A stretch of 64,000 bases of DNA from Kingdonia uniflora (taxonomy: Eukaryota > Streptophyta > Magnoliopsida > Ranunculales > Circaeasteraceae). The notes beneath the pieces were generated by a model. That model was not told where the DNA came from, did not search any database, and was given only the letters and a program-made list of their open reading frames with translations. A program made the position numbers and the translations under genes. The stretch lies in assembly GCA_014058105.1 (NCBI GenBank), contig JACGCM010000669.1, positions 496,001-560,000 of the forward strand, read 5' to 3'. This document shows, piece after piece, positions 45,437 through 57,500 of the stretch. Position 1 is the first letter of the stretch. The number at the start of each line of letters is the position of its first letter.

Positions 45437-45650
45437 ATATTTATCATTTGTTATATTTCTTTTGTCATTTCTCTTCAATTTTATGTTATCCAGATGTAAA
45501 ATATTTGTCATTTGTTATTTGTTTTTGGTCATTTTTCTTCAATTTTATGTCATCCAGTTATAAAATATTTATCATTTGTTATCTGTTTTTTGTCATTTGG
45601 TATCAATTTTATGTCATACAATTAAGAAATATTTGTATGAAACATGTGGA
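45437..45650 (+). repeat. 64-bp tandem repeat
   Basis: ATATTTRTCATTTGTTAT recurs at 45437, 45501 and 45565, with a partial copy at 45629, exactly 64 bp apart. TTTTATGTYATCCA also stays in step. Degenerate copies of the same words occur at about 46215-46330. Confidence 0.85.
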
Positions 45651-45810
45651 GGCATGAAAATATTAGGCATGGGGGAATGACATAATTAGAATGCATGATG
45701 TATGGAATCAATTTCCATGAATTATATCTCCCAATAGCCTAACTACTCCAAATTTCATTTCTGTTTGTTTGACTATGGTTTATGGGAAACACAAGTATTT
45801 AAGAGTAAGT

Positions 45811-45820
45811 CTATAAAAAC
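45811..45820 (+). promoter_or_regulatory. TATA box before the small acidic ORF
   Basis: CTATAAAAAC, 57-66 bp before an ATG at 45877. Confidence 0.4.
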
Positions 45821-45876
45821 CTATATTGTAACACCAAATATATCATAACATAACCTCCTTGTCATCATCTTCTATA

Positions 45877-46174
45877 ATGGATAGTGGCAGTCCAAGAGTA
45901 ACACAATATTACACAACCTTCGAAGATAAAGAAGAAAGGGATTAATTATGATTTTCCCATAGATGACTCTGCTAAAGAGATGAGTGGTTATGATGACTCT
46001 GATAAAAAGAAGAGTGGGGATGATGGGTATGATAAAATAGATATAGATGGGGATGGTGACTCTGATGGTGATGGGGACTCTGATAAAATAGATGGAGACG
46101 GTGAATCTGATGATGGTGGCAATGGGGATGTTGGTGGTGAACATCTAAGAGCCAAAATGGCTAGAACTTGTTGA
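45877..46174 (+). pseudogene. small Asp/Gly/Ser-rich ORF, frameshifted
   Basis: ATG at 45877 gives 'MDSGSPRVTQYYTTFEDKEE' and stops. In the next frame the sequence continues as 'INYDFPIDDSAKEMSGYDDS' and a run rich in Asp, Gly, Ser and Lys to a stop at 46174. The acidic part has short internal repeats (GATGGGGA, GACTCTGAT). I do not recognise the protein. It could be a broken host gene or part of a transposon. Confidence 0.35.
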
Positions 46175-47664
46175 ATGTGGTGTCTGCTTAAATCAATCTA
46201 GCTGAATGCATTTATTATTTGTTTATGCAATATTTGTTATTTGTTATCTATTATTTGTCATCTGTCATTAATTTTATCATTCAGTCATGAAATATTTGTT
46301 ATTTTTATCAATTTTTTGACATTTGTCATCGTGTTTTATGTTAATTTTTTTTATCATTTATCCTTTTTTCGTCTTCCAATTATATTTTCAAAGAATTTTA
46401 TTTTTTTCATTTCTCTTTTACTCCAAAAGATTGTTTAACGCGCCACACTATTTTGTTTCTACTTTATATATGAAGTGGACTTCATATATGTGAAGTTCCA
46501 CAGCAGAGCTAATTATAATGGATCCAAGACGACCATGATATCTTTGTAACCACCAACCAGCAAGGGAGAAATGCCAAACTACGGAGGATAACTTCTCAGG
46601 GAGGTGTTTTGATTTCTTTACGAAGCTTAATCAGCCGTCGAAGATATTGGCATGAGGAGAGGTTAGATCTAATTGTAGAGAGGTTGTCCGGTCTTAAACC
46701 ATAGATTTGTCTATCTTTTGTAATATTGTTGTTCAGTGGAATTTGTACTTCGATTATCATTATTTGGCATTTGTAAGTATATTTTTTATAATTTGTTCCT
46801 AAAGATTTTATCATGCTAGAGCCATAAATAATTGTCACTTAAGATAACAAATATTATACTTCACTCCTACATATTTAAATACTTGTTATGATCAAGAAAT
46901 TTTAGCTTTGATATAAAATCTTACAGGATCTCCATTATGACCCCGAAGAACCTTAGATAAGTGTAAGTTTTATTTGTAATAGTTTACACAATCCCTAGTT
47001 GAACTTACAATGATATTGAGCGCAATGGTAGGAGATGGCAGTTTAGAGACTCTATAAATAGGACCACAATTGTACATTTTCACCTCATCTACCTATACCC
47101 AAAAACCACACCCACCAAATTTTTGTAGGCATTGATAGAACCAGCAGTTGGGGTTGAGGCTAGTGCGTGAGAGACGAATATCACAATTTTCACCGCACTT
47201 GCAAACAAGGGAGTGTATCATTGCAAGGGAAGTATGTAATGTTTGAGAACTAGAAAGAACTGGAAGAAAGTGTATAGGTTATGTAGTGAACACACAAAAT
47301 GATAGAACTGGAAAGAAAAATCCTTTAGAGAATATTTGTAAGGTGATAATTCACAGTATTACAATGACACTCTATATATAAACCAATAATTAATCCTTAA
47401 GGGATAATGACATTATTTGTACGGTGGTAACAATTCACAGCATTACAATGATACTCTCTTTAAGAACCAATGACAAATAATCTGTTATAATTCTGACAGA
47501 TCCTTTTTTTTACAGTCGATATGACAAGTTAAAGTATAAATTACGTGTACAACAAGATATCTAAAACATCCACATGTTGCCTGCCACCCTAAAGCCTATC
47601 ATGCACGATTCAAAGTCTCTTCCCAATGAAAGAAAGTTATCTCAAGGTATTTAATTCTCCCCAG

Positions 47665-47673
47665 TATATAAAA
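47665..47673 (+). promoter_or_regulatory. TATA box and telo-box leader
   Basis: TATATAAAA followed by AAACCCTAAACCCTAAAC at 47707-47724, about 100 bp before the ATG at 47774. The telo-box (AAACCCTAA) is a known element in promoters and leaders of plant genes; two to three units are too few for a telomere. Confidence 0.4.
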
Positions 47674-47773
47674 CCCTAAAATCTTTTCAACTATTCTCAA
47701 CTATTCAAACCCTAAACCCTAAACTCTTTCCAACTTCTTAGCTATTATAACCCTAACCTCTTTTTCACTTCTC

Positions 47774-48222
47774 ATGAATTGTCGCACTCCATTCGGTTTA
47801 GCTATTTCTCTTTGAGCACCCTCGAGATTGGTTTGAGGCGGTAAGGATTGAGGAAGAGCAGGGTGGCCAACATTTCTTTAAATTGAATAAAATTTTCCTA
47901 ATGGTGAAGGATTTCTACGGTGAGAAGGCACAATTGCTGAAAGAACATTACGAATAGTTCAAGGAATAATTTGGAGAGTTCGATGAAATGGAGGAAGAAC
48001 TGGATAAAGTTATAGAAAAGATAAAAGAATGTTCTGAAGAGTTTAAATTCCATATCCGCATCTTGGAAGATCAGGTCTACGTCCTAAAGATGGACCGGGA
48101 TGAGCACAAGAAATTGTAGGAAGAGTCATCTTATAAAATTAGCTATCTCGAGCGGCAGGTCAAAATTGAGTATAAAATGATGACAAATAATGCCAAACAA
48201 AAACTACAACTCATCACTTGAA
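47774..48222 (+). pseudogene. coiled-coil reading frame next to element F
   Basis: ATG at 47774; after a frameshift near 47812 the frame reads 'EHPRDWFEAVRIEEEQGGQH', then 'LMVKDFYGEKAQLLKEHYE'. A coiled coil follows ('EMEEELDKVIEKIKECSEEF', 'YLERQVKIEYKMMTN') up to the stop at 48222, with two TAG and one TAA inside. I do not recognise it. Its coiled coil resembles the general character of aG but I see no alignment. Element F's truncated LTR starts about 30 bp later. Confidence 0.4.
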
Positions 48223-48249
48223 GAATCCTGATCACGTTTCATATTTAAA

Positions 48250-48388
48250 GGTTTTTTTTACCTATTTAAAGGTTTTCAACCCTAAATCACCTGTATCATT
48301 TCTCTCTTTACATTAATTTTTTGTCATAGGTATATTTGGTATAAGAGCTAATTTTAGCTATTTTGAGTTACGGAATTAAGCCATTACA
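48250..48388 (+). repeat. 5' LTR remnant of element F
   Basis: Only the last ~139 bp, matching the end of 61297-61894 (TTTTTACCTAT...CCATTACA). The upstream ~460 bp has been replaced by the unassigned island. Confidence 0.75.
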
Positions 48389-48390
48389 TT

Positions 48391-48408
48391 TGGAGTTGTC
48401 TGTGAGAG
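48391..48408 (+). promoter_or_regulatory. primer-binding site of element F
   Basis: TGGAGTTGTCTGTGAGAG, two bases after the LTR end, corresponding to 4535-4552 in A. Confidence 0.6.
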
Positions 48409-48466
48409 AGATTGCATTTCCAAGATATCCTAAGGCATATATTCACTCGTTTATCCATTTCCAATC

Positions 48467-50170
48467 ATGGTCACTTCCAAGCGACCACCAACAGGAATCT
48501 GGTTCATTCTTCCAGTCGAGCCAGAACAACTTACTGAACTTCGGGCGAATCTCCATGCTGAGACAGAGAAGCGTAATAAGCTCAAACATCAGTATATTCT
48601 TGACCGAGAACTCTGCGATAAAGAGCTTGAAACCGAATGACAAACTTGTTTGACAGTATTCAAACGACTTGAAGAACAGATGACAACCATACAGACTATA
48701 TTACAACCTTTGCAGGACAATCAATAGACTCCCCAAACTAGAGACCATGATCAAGTTCTGGAGAACTCTTGAGTTTCTGCACGAGAATGATTAGGACCTC
48801 GAGGAGCCACTAGCAAGGCTATTTCTGGAAATATTCAGCACGAACTTCAACCTTCTATTCTTTTGGGTGGCAAAATTCAATATGATATCAGCAGAGGTCG
48901 CCAACCTTCCAAGCGTCAGGAGGATGAACAACGACCTCGACATTGGATTCTAATATGAAATCGCCTGAATGAGGGTACCGGTACATATAATCCACAACCA
49001 CCTCGCCAAGCCACTCAGGCTACAAGTTAATACGTCACACAAGAGCATATGGATTAGGGCATCAAGGAGTTGATTGAATTTTAGGCTTTAGGCAATATAG
49101 ATGATCTTGCCAAGTTGTAAGGCCGAAGGTAGCCCGATTGTGAAATAGTTATTCGATATGGAAGTACAGAAAGGTTTCCATACTCCTAAAATATAAAAAT
49201 ACAAGGGTATCGATCAAAAGGAGCACATTCAACAATCCCGTGATTTAATGGGGCTGTACTCCAATCTCAGCCACATTCAATGTCATCAATTCGCAGCAAG
49301 TCTATAGAGCGAACCACTCTGGTGGTTCCACTCTCTTCCTGAAGGTTTCATCCTCACATTTGATCAATTACAAAAGCAATTTATCAAGACATGTTCACAA
49401 TAAAGACAAAGAGGAGAATTTATAGTCTCTTATTAGTCTTAAACATTTACAAGGAGAGAAGCTCGAGGCCTTTGCAATGAGGTTTTTGGAGCTCGCGCCC
49501 AAAGTAGATAATCTCGATCAGAAAATAGTTGTAACTGCTTTTAGCAATGCTCTCCAACTCGACTGCAAGGCCAAATAGAACCTCTTCTTAAACAAACCTG
49601 CGGCCATGGAGGATATGATCACCAAGGTAAATGGGTATGTCGACCTGGAAAGGTGATGTCCGGAAGGCATAAATCTACTAAATCCGTTCTTAGCACTAAA
49701 GGTACAACTACAAAATGTAACAGTTAACCGAAAGTGGACCAGGGTGATCAAAAGGGTTCCAAGGCGAACACTGGTAAACTACAAAAATGTAATTTATTAC
49801 CCAAGCTGGTCCTCCCCGGGATGAATGTCCGACTCTCCATAATTTTTCCAATTCTATCAAAGGACAAGTTCTAGTGTCTACCTCAACCACTAGAACCAAT
49901 CGAAAGAAAATTGTACTGCATGCATCAACAAGTAAATCATCATGACACTGACAACTTCTATGCTTTACAGGGGTTGTTTGAATATATCTTCAAAGACGAG
50001 AAAATGTTTAAATATATTGTTGATCTGGAATCATATAAGAATGGAAGCTACAAGACATAGATCGAAGTAGTACACGTCGAGATCAAGCTTAAGAAAAACA
50101 TCTGTACCACATATACCACTGCAACATGATCGAGATTCATCAGATTAACAAACCTTGCAGATTCTAGTGC
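48467..50170 (+). pseudogene. element F: gag
   Basis: ATG at 48467 (MVTSKRPPTG, aligned with A's gag start), then 'EQLTELRANLHAETEKRNKL'. The capsid-like core is near 49230-49420: 'DLMGLYSNLSHIQCHQFAAS', 'LWWFHSLPEGFILTFDQLQK'. Stops are frequent. It would have formed the virus-like particle. Confidence 0.75.
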
Positions 50171-50176
50171 AGGAGA

Positions 50177-50744
50177 TTGTCAGAATGTTATGATCTCACA
50201 CCACAAGATAAAGAAGCTACGCTTCTTCATGAGTCGAGCAATCGCCGCCTTGGGATTTCATTTAAAGATTGCGACATCAGTCGTGTAAAATTTCTACATC
50301 ATGATACGTTAGTAATAATGCTCAAGATGAAAAAGTTTGTCGTGCATAAAATGATGATCGATACTAGATGCAGTATTGAGATTCTTTTTTAGAGCACGAT
50401 TGATCAGATGGGGTTTGCCGATCAAGTTATTCCAAGACACCGATGTCAGTGGATTTAATGGCTCTAAAGAAGAACGAGTAGGCAAGATCATCTTACCTAT
50501 CACCACTGAACTAACCATAATCGACGTCGTGTTCTACATAATCAATGCCAAATCTTATTATCTTGGGATTATTGGTCGTTGCTGGATTCACAACATGGAA
50601 GAAATTGCTTCCACTTATCATCAAGGACTTCTCTTCAAGCTCAATTATGGCATCTACAAAATCAAAGGCAGTCAAAAGATTTCCAGAGCTTGCAAGAATA
50701 CTGTCTCTAACATTCTAGATACATCAGACATATACGCTGCATAA
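50177..50744 (+). pseudogene. element F: aspartic protease
   Basis: 'VKFLHHDTLVIMLKMKKFVV', then the active-site region 'MIDTRCSIEILF', where Asp-Thr-Gly has become Asp-Thr-Arg. After a frameshift near 50390: '[20 protein letters not shown]', 'INAKSYYLGIIGRCWIHNME'. Inactive. Confidence 0.8.
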
Positions 50745-50949
50745 CAATTACTAAAAGCTGGCCATATCGATGATCAGCCCTCTATAAAAGAACCTACAAA
50801 GTATATCGACATTGATGGACCTAGCTGGGGTACTTTTATTGGTACCAAGCAGGTCCATCATGATAGGGATGCTCTCATTCACTTGTTACGAATGAATTGA
50901 GACATCTATGCGTGAACTTTTGAAGAGATGCCCGGGGCCGATCAATCCA

Positions 50950-51640
50950 AGGCATGCCACAGATTGGCCATCAACATCAATGCCATAACGGTCAAACAAA
51001 AATAGTGACAACTCTCACCTCTCCTCGAGATAAAGTTAACATTAAGATTGATAAGTTGATCAAAGTGGGGTTCAATCGAGAAGCCAAGTATCCAGATTGG
51101 ATATCCAACATCTTCGCAGTTTCTAAGAAAACTAGAAAGGTCTGAGTTTGTGTAGATATTACCGATCTACAAAAGCACACTCCAAAGGATATTTTTCCTC
51201 TTCCAATCATCCATCAAATTCTTGATTCTATGGCAGGTCATGAGTTCTTAACTATGAGGGATGCTACTTCTAATTACAATCATATACCTCTCTTGTTGGA
51301 AGATTAGGAAAAGACGAATTTTATGACTGAAAGAGGATTTTAATGCTACAAAGTCATGCTATTTGGACTAAAGAATGCAGACGTAACTTAGCAATGGTTA
51401 ATGACAACTATGTTCAAAAAATACCTTGGGAAAATCGTTAAAGTCTATATCGATGATCTCCTGCGCTATAACATATAGTCAAAAGACCACATCAGATATC
51501 TAACCATAATATTCAATATTCTACGGTCTTCATGGATACAACACAATCTAGATAAGTGTTAATTCGGAGTAAATTCAGGCAAATTCCTTGGCCATCTTAT
51601 CAGCAAAAAGGGGATCTAGATAAAATTTGAGCTCTCATCA
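50950..51640 (+). pseudogene. element F: reverse transcriptase
   Basis: 'PRDKVNIKIDKLIKVGFNRE', 'AKYPDWISNIFAVSKKTRKV', 'VCVDITDLQKHTPKDIFPLP', 'CYKVMLFGLKNADVT' and the catalytic 'VKVYIDDLL' (YxDD kept, near 51450). 'NLDKC-stop-FGVNSGKFLGH' follows. Several stops. Confidence 0.8.
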
Positions 51641-51829
51641 ACATGCCATCTCCAAAAATAATGAAGGGCGTACAAAAACTTATAGGCAAGATCACTGCTA
51701 TAAACTGATTCATTTATAAATCATCAGATCATTATCATTGGCTATTCCTACTACTAAGAGGTTGTACCCAACGAGGAAAAGTTTAGCCCAACGAAGAGAT
51801 CCAATTGAAATCTGAGTGTGAGGCAGCAT

Positions 51830-52240
51830 TTCAGGAACTCAAAACCTACCTAAGAAATTCTCCCATCATGAGCACCCTGGTAGATAATGTGGAACAGATA
51901 ATTTACTTGGCAGTTATAAATACTTCTATCAACTTGGTTCTCATTTGATTTGAGGGGAAGGTCGAAAAGCCAGTCTATTTTATCAGCAAAACCCTTACTT
52001 TGGCGAAAACGAGGTATTGTAAAATCGAGAGACTCCTTCCAACTCTTGTTTACACTTCACAGAAACTTAAGCACTACTTCCAAGCTTATTCAGTCAAAAT
52101 CATGATGAACTCTCACTCTGGGAAGCTTTGTCCAAAAAAGAAAAATTATGAAGAGTGCAACAATGGTCAGTTAGTTTGGAAGAACATAATATCAAGTTTT
52201 AGTAACGATATCCAGAAAAAGGTTATGCCGTTGCCGATTT
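51830..52240 (+). pseudogene. element F: RNase H domain
   Basis: 'IIYLAVINTSINLVLI', 'KVEKPVYFISKTLTLAKTRY' and 'YTSQKLKHYFQAYSVKIMM', matching B and A. Confidence 0.75.
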
Positions 52241-52329
52241 TCTCTCAGATTTTCTAGTGGAAGATCCCGATTGGGATGAGCACAACCCTGACCTTACATA
52301 AGCATTATAGAAGATCCACCCACCAAAGA

Positions 52330-52745
52330 GATTGACGAGCGAGGTGAATGGATTGCAAGGAATGAGTGGAGACTTCTTACAGATGGTTCAGCTGGACCTG
52401 CAGGGTTAGGAATTGTACTTATTACCCCTTCCAACGACCGAATCGAGAAATCAATCCTCTTCAATTATAAAGCCTCCAATAATGTCACCGAATACGAAGC
52501 TCTTATTCATGGACTCAACCTCGCACTCGAGTTTGGCGTTCCATAGTTCTCAGTCTACACAGATTCTTTAATCTTCGTCCACCATTACCCAGAACAGTAT
52601 AAGAAGAATGGTAAAAGGATTAAATAGGTTACCCTCGTTGCCAATGGGATGAGCAGATTTGCAAAAGCAACTCTCCACTGTCTCCTTCGAGGTGAAAACT
52701 GATACGTCGATTCCTTGGCTTATTTAGCTAGGGTCTTGGGTACAT
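52330..52745 (+). pseudogene. element F: second (archaeal-type) RNase H
   Basis: 'LLTDGSAGPAGLGIVLITPS', 'NNVTEYEALIHGLNLAL', 'VYTDSLIFVHHY' (all three acidic positions present) and 'LRGEN-stop-YVDSLAYL'. The best-preserved copy of this lineage-defining domain. Confidence 0.78.
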
Positions 52746-52823
52746 AAGCAAGTTATTTACAGATCGAAGTGATGTTAACCTACATCATTGATCTCCATTC
52801 TATATGCATGATCAACACTGGGG

Positions 52824-53990
52824 GTGATGAAGCGTTACACTGCTCAGAATGGTCATCTATATCGTCGTTCAGTCACAGGGTCTTATCTTAAGTACCTCTT
52901 AAAGAAAAAAGTAGATGGAATGCTCAAAGATTTATATGAAGGAACTTATGGCTCTTATGCCGCAGGTCGATCACTCACTAATAGAACAATTTCACAAGGA
53001 GTATTATGGCCAGGAATATGCATGCAAGCAGAAGAGTACTCTCGCAAATGTGATACATGTCAATGACATGGACACATGATCTGTGCCCCTGCACTCAAAC
53101 AACATGCCAGCAAGGATTTTTGGCCATTCAAGCGATAGGCACTCAATCTCTTCAGAGAATTCCCGAATACTCTAGGTAACCGGCATTTCTTACCCGCAGC
53201 AACCAATTATTTTTTAAAATGGGTAGAAGCAGTACCTCTCTGTCAAACTAGAGAAGAAGATGTCATCTCTTTTATCTGGGAATCCTTTATCACCCAGTTT
53301 GGATTCCCCCACTTGATTCGGATCGATAACGGGCCACAGTTCATTGGTAAAAAGGTCACAACCTTCCTCTATAAGCACAACATCATCCACTCACCACCAA
53401 TCCATGCTACCCTCAAGGAAATGGTCAAGCCAAAATCACGAACAAAACCATAGTGGATGGACTCAAGAAAAGGCTTCAATCACAGAAGAAAGGAAATTGG
53501 ATATGGGAACTTCCTCAGGTCTTATGTGCATACTGTACCGCTCTACATCAATCAACTGGCTGTGCCCCTCTTCATCCTGGCTTATGGTATACAAGCTATC
53601 ATTCCAGCAGAGTATCACCATCTTTTCTAAGATCACGAGGTTATAGACGAAGAAAATGTGTTCGAGTTGGCCTGCAATATGAACTGGATTGATGAAACTA
53701 GGGAATGCTCTATTGCCAACCTAGGTCGATATCACCATATGTTAACTAGCTCGTACAACAAAAGAGTCCAAAGCCGTAAGTTCAAAATTGATGATCTCCT
53801 CCTCATAGAGATCCTACAATACAGAAAAGAAGCTCATGCTGGGAAGCCGACATAAAATTTAGAAGGTCCATTCCTCATCATTGATCGAACCGGTCTAGGC
53901 TCATACTATCTCATGACGGAGTAAGGAGTTTGAATCCCAAATCCATAGAATACTAGGTGATTGAAATGGTACTATGGTTAAGTCTCTGGT
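52824..53990 (+). pseudogene. element F: integrase
   Basis: 'YEGTYGSYAAGRSL' and 'RKCDTCQ' (zinc-binding), 'ALNLFREFP' (usual Asp is Asn), 'TNYFLKWVEAVPLCQTREED', 'LIRIDNGPQFIGKK' (Asp). Then 'AYGIQAIIPAEYHHLF', 'NLGRYHHMLTSSYNKRVQSR' and 'KFKIDDLLLIEI'. Broken by a frameshift after 'HSPP' and several stops. Confidence 0.8.
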
Positions 53991-54134
53991 TTCTCCAATT
54001 CAATATTCTCATTATTTCCATTTTAAAAGTGAGATTTTAATCTCCATACAGTGTATATTCTATTCTATTCAATGAAAACTTCTAAGTTTTTTCCCACATT
54101 ACACTCTACTTACGTTGACTCTACTAAATCTCAT

Positions 54135-54500
54135 AGATTAAAGCAAAGGTAATACTAGCTTTCAATCGACATCTATATACAGATTAAATTAAAGGTAAAA
54201 CTAGCTTTTAATCACCCATCTAAATAGATTAAAGCAAGGGTAAAACTAGCTTTCAATCGTCCATCTAAACAAATTAAAACAAAGGTAATACTAGCTTTCA
54301 ATCGACCTCTATACACAGATTAAAGAAAAAGTAAAACTAACTTTCAATCACCTATATAAATAGATTAAAGCAAAGGCAATAGCTTTTAATCGATCTCTAT
54401 ACATAGATTAAAGCAAATATTATACTAGCTTTCAATCACCCATCTATACATATATCTACGATTAAAACAAAGATAATACTTGTTTTGAATCAAAAATCTT
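54135..54500 (+). repeat. 45-bp tandem repeat, about eight copies, in element F
   Basis: (A)GATTAAA recurs at 54135, 54181, 54226, 54271, 54317, 54362, 54405 and 54459, i.e. steps of 46, 45, 45, 46, 45, 43 and 54. Each is followed by a variant of GGTAATACTAGCTTTCAATC. It lies between integrase and the end of the antisense aG gene. Confidence 0.88.
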
Positions 54501-54585
54501 TATCAGACATAAGATAAAATAAAGGTAAAAGTAATTTTCATCTCTTAATATGTATGCAACTACAGGTTACTTCTACAAGCTACTT

Positions 54586-57500
54586 CTAAAGGTTCATCTC
54601 TACTGATGGGAAGTCAGCTGCGCCTTCCCCTGCAATAGGAGGATGTTCAGCCATAAATTATGGAGCTCGAGCAGATGCAATAATCTTGCCTTGCTCTACC
54701 AATTTAACAGGCTGGGAACCTAACTCTATTTCCATGGCGTTCAGATAATTTCCTAGATCAATGTCAGCTTTACAAATGCATCCTCAGAATGACATACAGT
54801 CGTGCTAGGTATCCCTCTCCAACTCAAGCCTTCTTACTTCCTTTACAAAATAAGCAATAACAACCATCAGCTCCTGTGAGCGCGCTATCTCTTAAACAGA
54901 CGTATTTTGATCAGACATTACTACCTCAGAAAAACACTTTTGTAGTATCTGGTGATGATTTTTCAAGATTTTGTACCGTTCGTCTTGCCACTCTATGTGT
55001 TTATCTCCGCGTGGCATAATCTCATAATGCTCCTTCATCTTCTCCATTACTTTATCTAGCTCTGCCTTATTAGTCGTCCTGAACTCTGCCAACTGAGCAC
55101 AAAGCTCCTTTAGCTCCCTATTATTCCCTTCACTTCCCTCAACAGGAGCCTTCTTTAGTAACTTATCCTTCTTCCTCAATAATTGATCCTTCCCCATGAT
55201 CACCCCCTCTAACTCTCACTCTCTACGAAGAGCAATATCAAATTTATCTTGGCTCTCCCTTAAACATTCATTTCCTCTCTGTACATAAGTTTAAATTTTA
55301 ACTACATCCCGCTCCAGCTCTTTATTTCAAGCTGATGGGACAACCACGTCCCCTTTGACTCTAGGGGCCCCGACATCGCCTTTTTTCTTCTTGTACCACT
55401 CCCCAGCCTCGGCCTTCTTAATACGTGAATTGGCCATATCCAAATAAGCCTTTAATTTAGCCTCACCTAGTCAGTTCACCCTTTCAGAGCTGGCCAAGTC
55501 AGCTCGAGCTTTATCAAGCTCGTTTTCGTTCTTATTCAGTTCACTCCTCAACTCTACAGTAGCATTTGCAGAATTTGCCAGATCAGTTCGAGCTTTCTCA
55601 AGTTCGTCTATTTTCCTGGTCATTTGACCCTTCAGACTAACCACAAAATCCTGTAATGATTTTTTTGACACTTCTTGCGATTGAATACAGCATCGAGCCA
55701 TGTCCACCTCCTTACTTTTTACGATTAACACGTTAATTTAGCTTTTGAGCTTCGATGTCTCATCCTTCGCCTCTGCGAGCTCTTTTTGTACTTTTTCTAT
55801 ATTTGCATATTTTACTTCGATCTACAGAGTCAAGTCACAAATAGATTTTGTCACCTCGGCAAACTGGATCTGCACTTTAACATGTTGATCCTCCCTATTT
55901 TCAGATGCCTCTTTAATCCGATCAAACTCTGTCGCAAACTCATGGCTATATTGGAGAGTCTGTTCTTCACTCGAGAGAACAATCTCTAATTTAATCTACA
56001 TCACAGATACAATATATCAAGCTCGATTCAACAATACTCCACAAATACAATCAATCATAATACAGGAGACTTTCAAAATTCTAACGGATTTCTATTTTCT
56101 GACATTCTATTGTTGTGAGACTGCTTCAAAACTTAAGGTCAAAGTATGATTTAAGTTCGTTGGAAATAGCATCTACACCCAATTTCAAGGTACACATTTT
56201 CTATGTTCTAATTTTTTAAATACTTTAGTATTATCTATACTTGCTCGATTACCATCGCCCCTAAACTGCTACGCATTTTTGATCTATCTCTATTTTCTTA
56301 TTTTACTTTGTAGCTCTAAAATAATGTAGCATACAAGTCAAATATTTCTTGCTCTTTTCTAACCTGTAGCTCCACTTGCAAAGTCAACAGGGACGATGAG
56401 ACATCTTTCTCCTTAGCTTGTTCATTCTCTAACTCTACAATTCTAAGGTGCATATTCTTAAGTTCCTATAAACAATGTTTACAAACATCTCTTAGCCTAT
56501 CCGAAATTTCTCCTATAAAAAAATATTCCATACATTTACAGTTTTCCAAGCCACACAAGAACACACAGTCAAACTTCAGCAACTTTACTCTACCTTCACA
56601 TTATCTTTCCCCTGGTTCTTTAGATCAGTTCTAGGAGAGACCACATCCTACCATGTCACCACACCTCTATCAGCAGGAATGTCCTCTTCCCCTTGGTCCT
56701 CTTTGACATAGGTTCCAGTCATAATGGCTTTGATATTAGCTTTTGTGTACCCCACTACGAAGAGTTGGCGGCCAAGTCTATCGCGTTGAACTGCGACGTC
56801 ATCCATATTCTTCTGCGCTTCCACGGTAAGCCCGTTTATCAATACCTTATGCGCAACCTTAACATCAACCAATCACTTCCCCTCTAAAGTCAAGTCAAAT
56901 TCAAGTCGAGCAACCTTCTTCTCGAGCTTGACTTTCCCACTCTCGAGCTCAACTTTTTCCTCCTCGATCCCGATGCAGAGACCCTTCCACAAGCTAACAG
57001 CCTACAATAAATCAAACATATATTTAGCTCAAATCCAAATGCAAAGTTCAGAAATAAGCAAGTCATCAAAACTTACCATTTTGCCCAACACCAACTGTGC
57101 AGATACACTCAGTTCCTCGGCACCTTTGTAAGCTGCTAGCCTCACCTTGTTCTCCACAGCTCACAACTCATCTTCCTCAGCATGTTAGTTCTCCATGACC
57201 TTTGGCCCTATCACTTCAGCAGGAGGATCTACCCTTTTTTTCTTCGCATCCCTTTCGACCTCCTCACTCACCATGGTTCTAGAGGCCGAGCAACGCTTCA
57301 AAATTTTCTTCTTCGGGAATTTTAGAGCTCACTTGCTCGAAGTGGTTACTTCCGGAACACCCTTAAAATTCATATCAGAAGACCTCGATAAAATTGGACT
57401 CTTCTCCCCGTCCGCCCCTCTCATTTTGCTGGCTCCAACCCCCATCATGGGTCTCTTCGCTTAAGACTTTTATACCTTCTTTGGCCTACAGTTAGCTCTT

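Larger units (their letters stand above)
45028..48249. other. unassigned island between elements E and F
   Basis: No LTR pair, pol motif or long ORF. It holds a 64-bp tandem repeat (45437-45650), a small acidic ORF with a TATA box (45811-46174), a short inverted repeat (46466-46476 / 46479-46489), a TATA box CTATAAATAG at about 47057-47066 with no ORF after it, an imperfect 26-bp duplication (47348-47373 and 47432-47457), and a coiled-coil reading frame (47774-48222). In 46490-47050 and 47460-47650 I see nothing definite. Confidence 0.5.

Noticed and set aside
47707..47724. telomeric repeat or interstitial telomere
   Set aside because: Only two to three AAACCCT units; more likely a telo-box in a promoter or leader.
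54135..54500. CRISPR-like array
   Set aside because: Units are contiguous diverged tandem copies without unique spacers, inside a plant retrotransposon.
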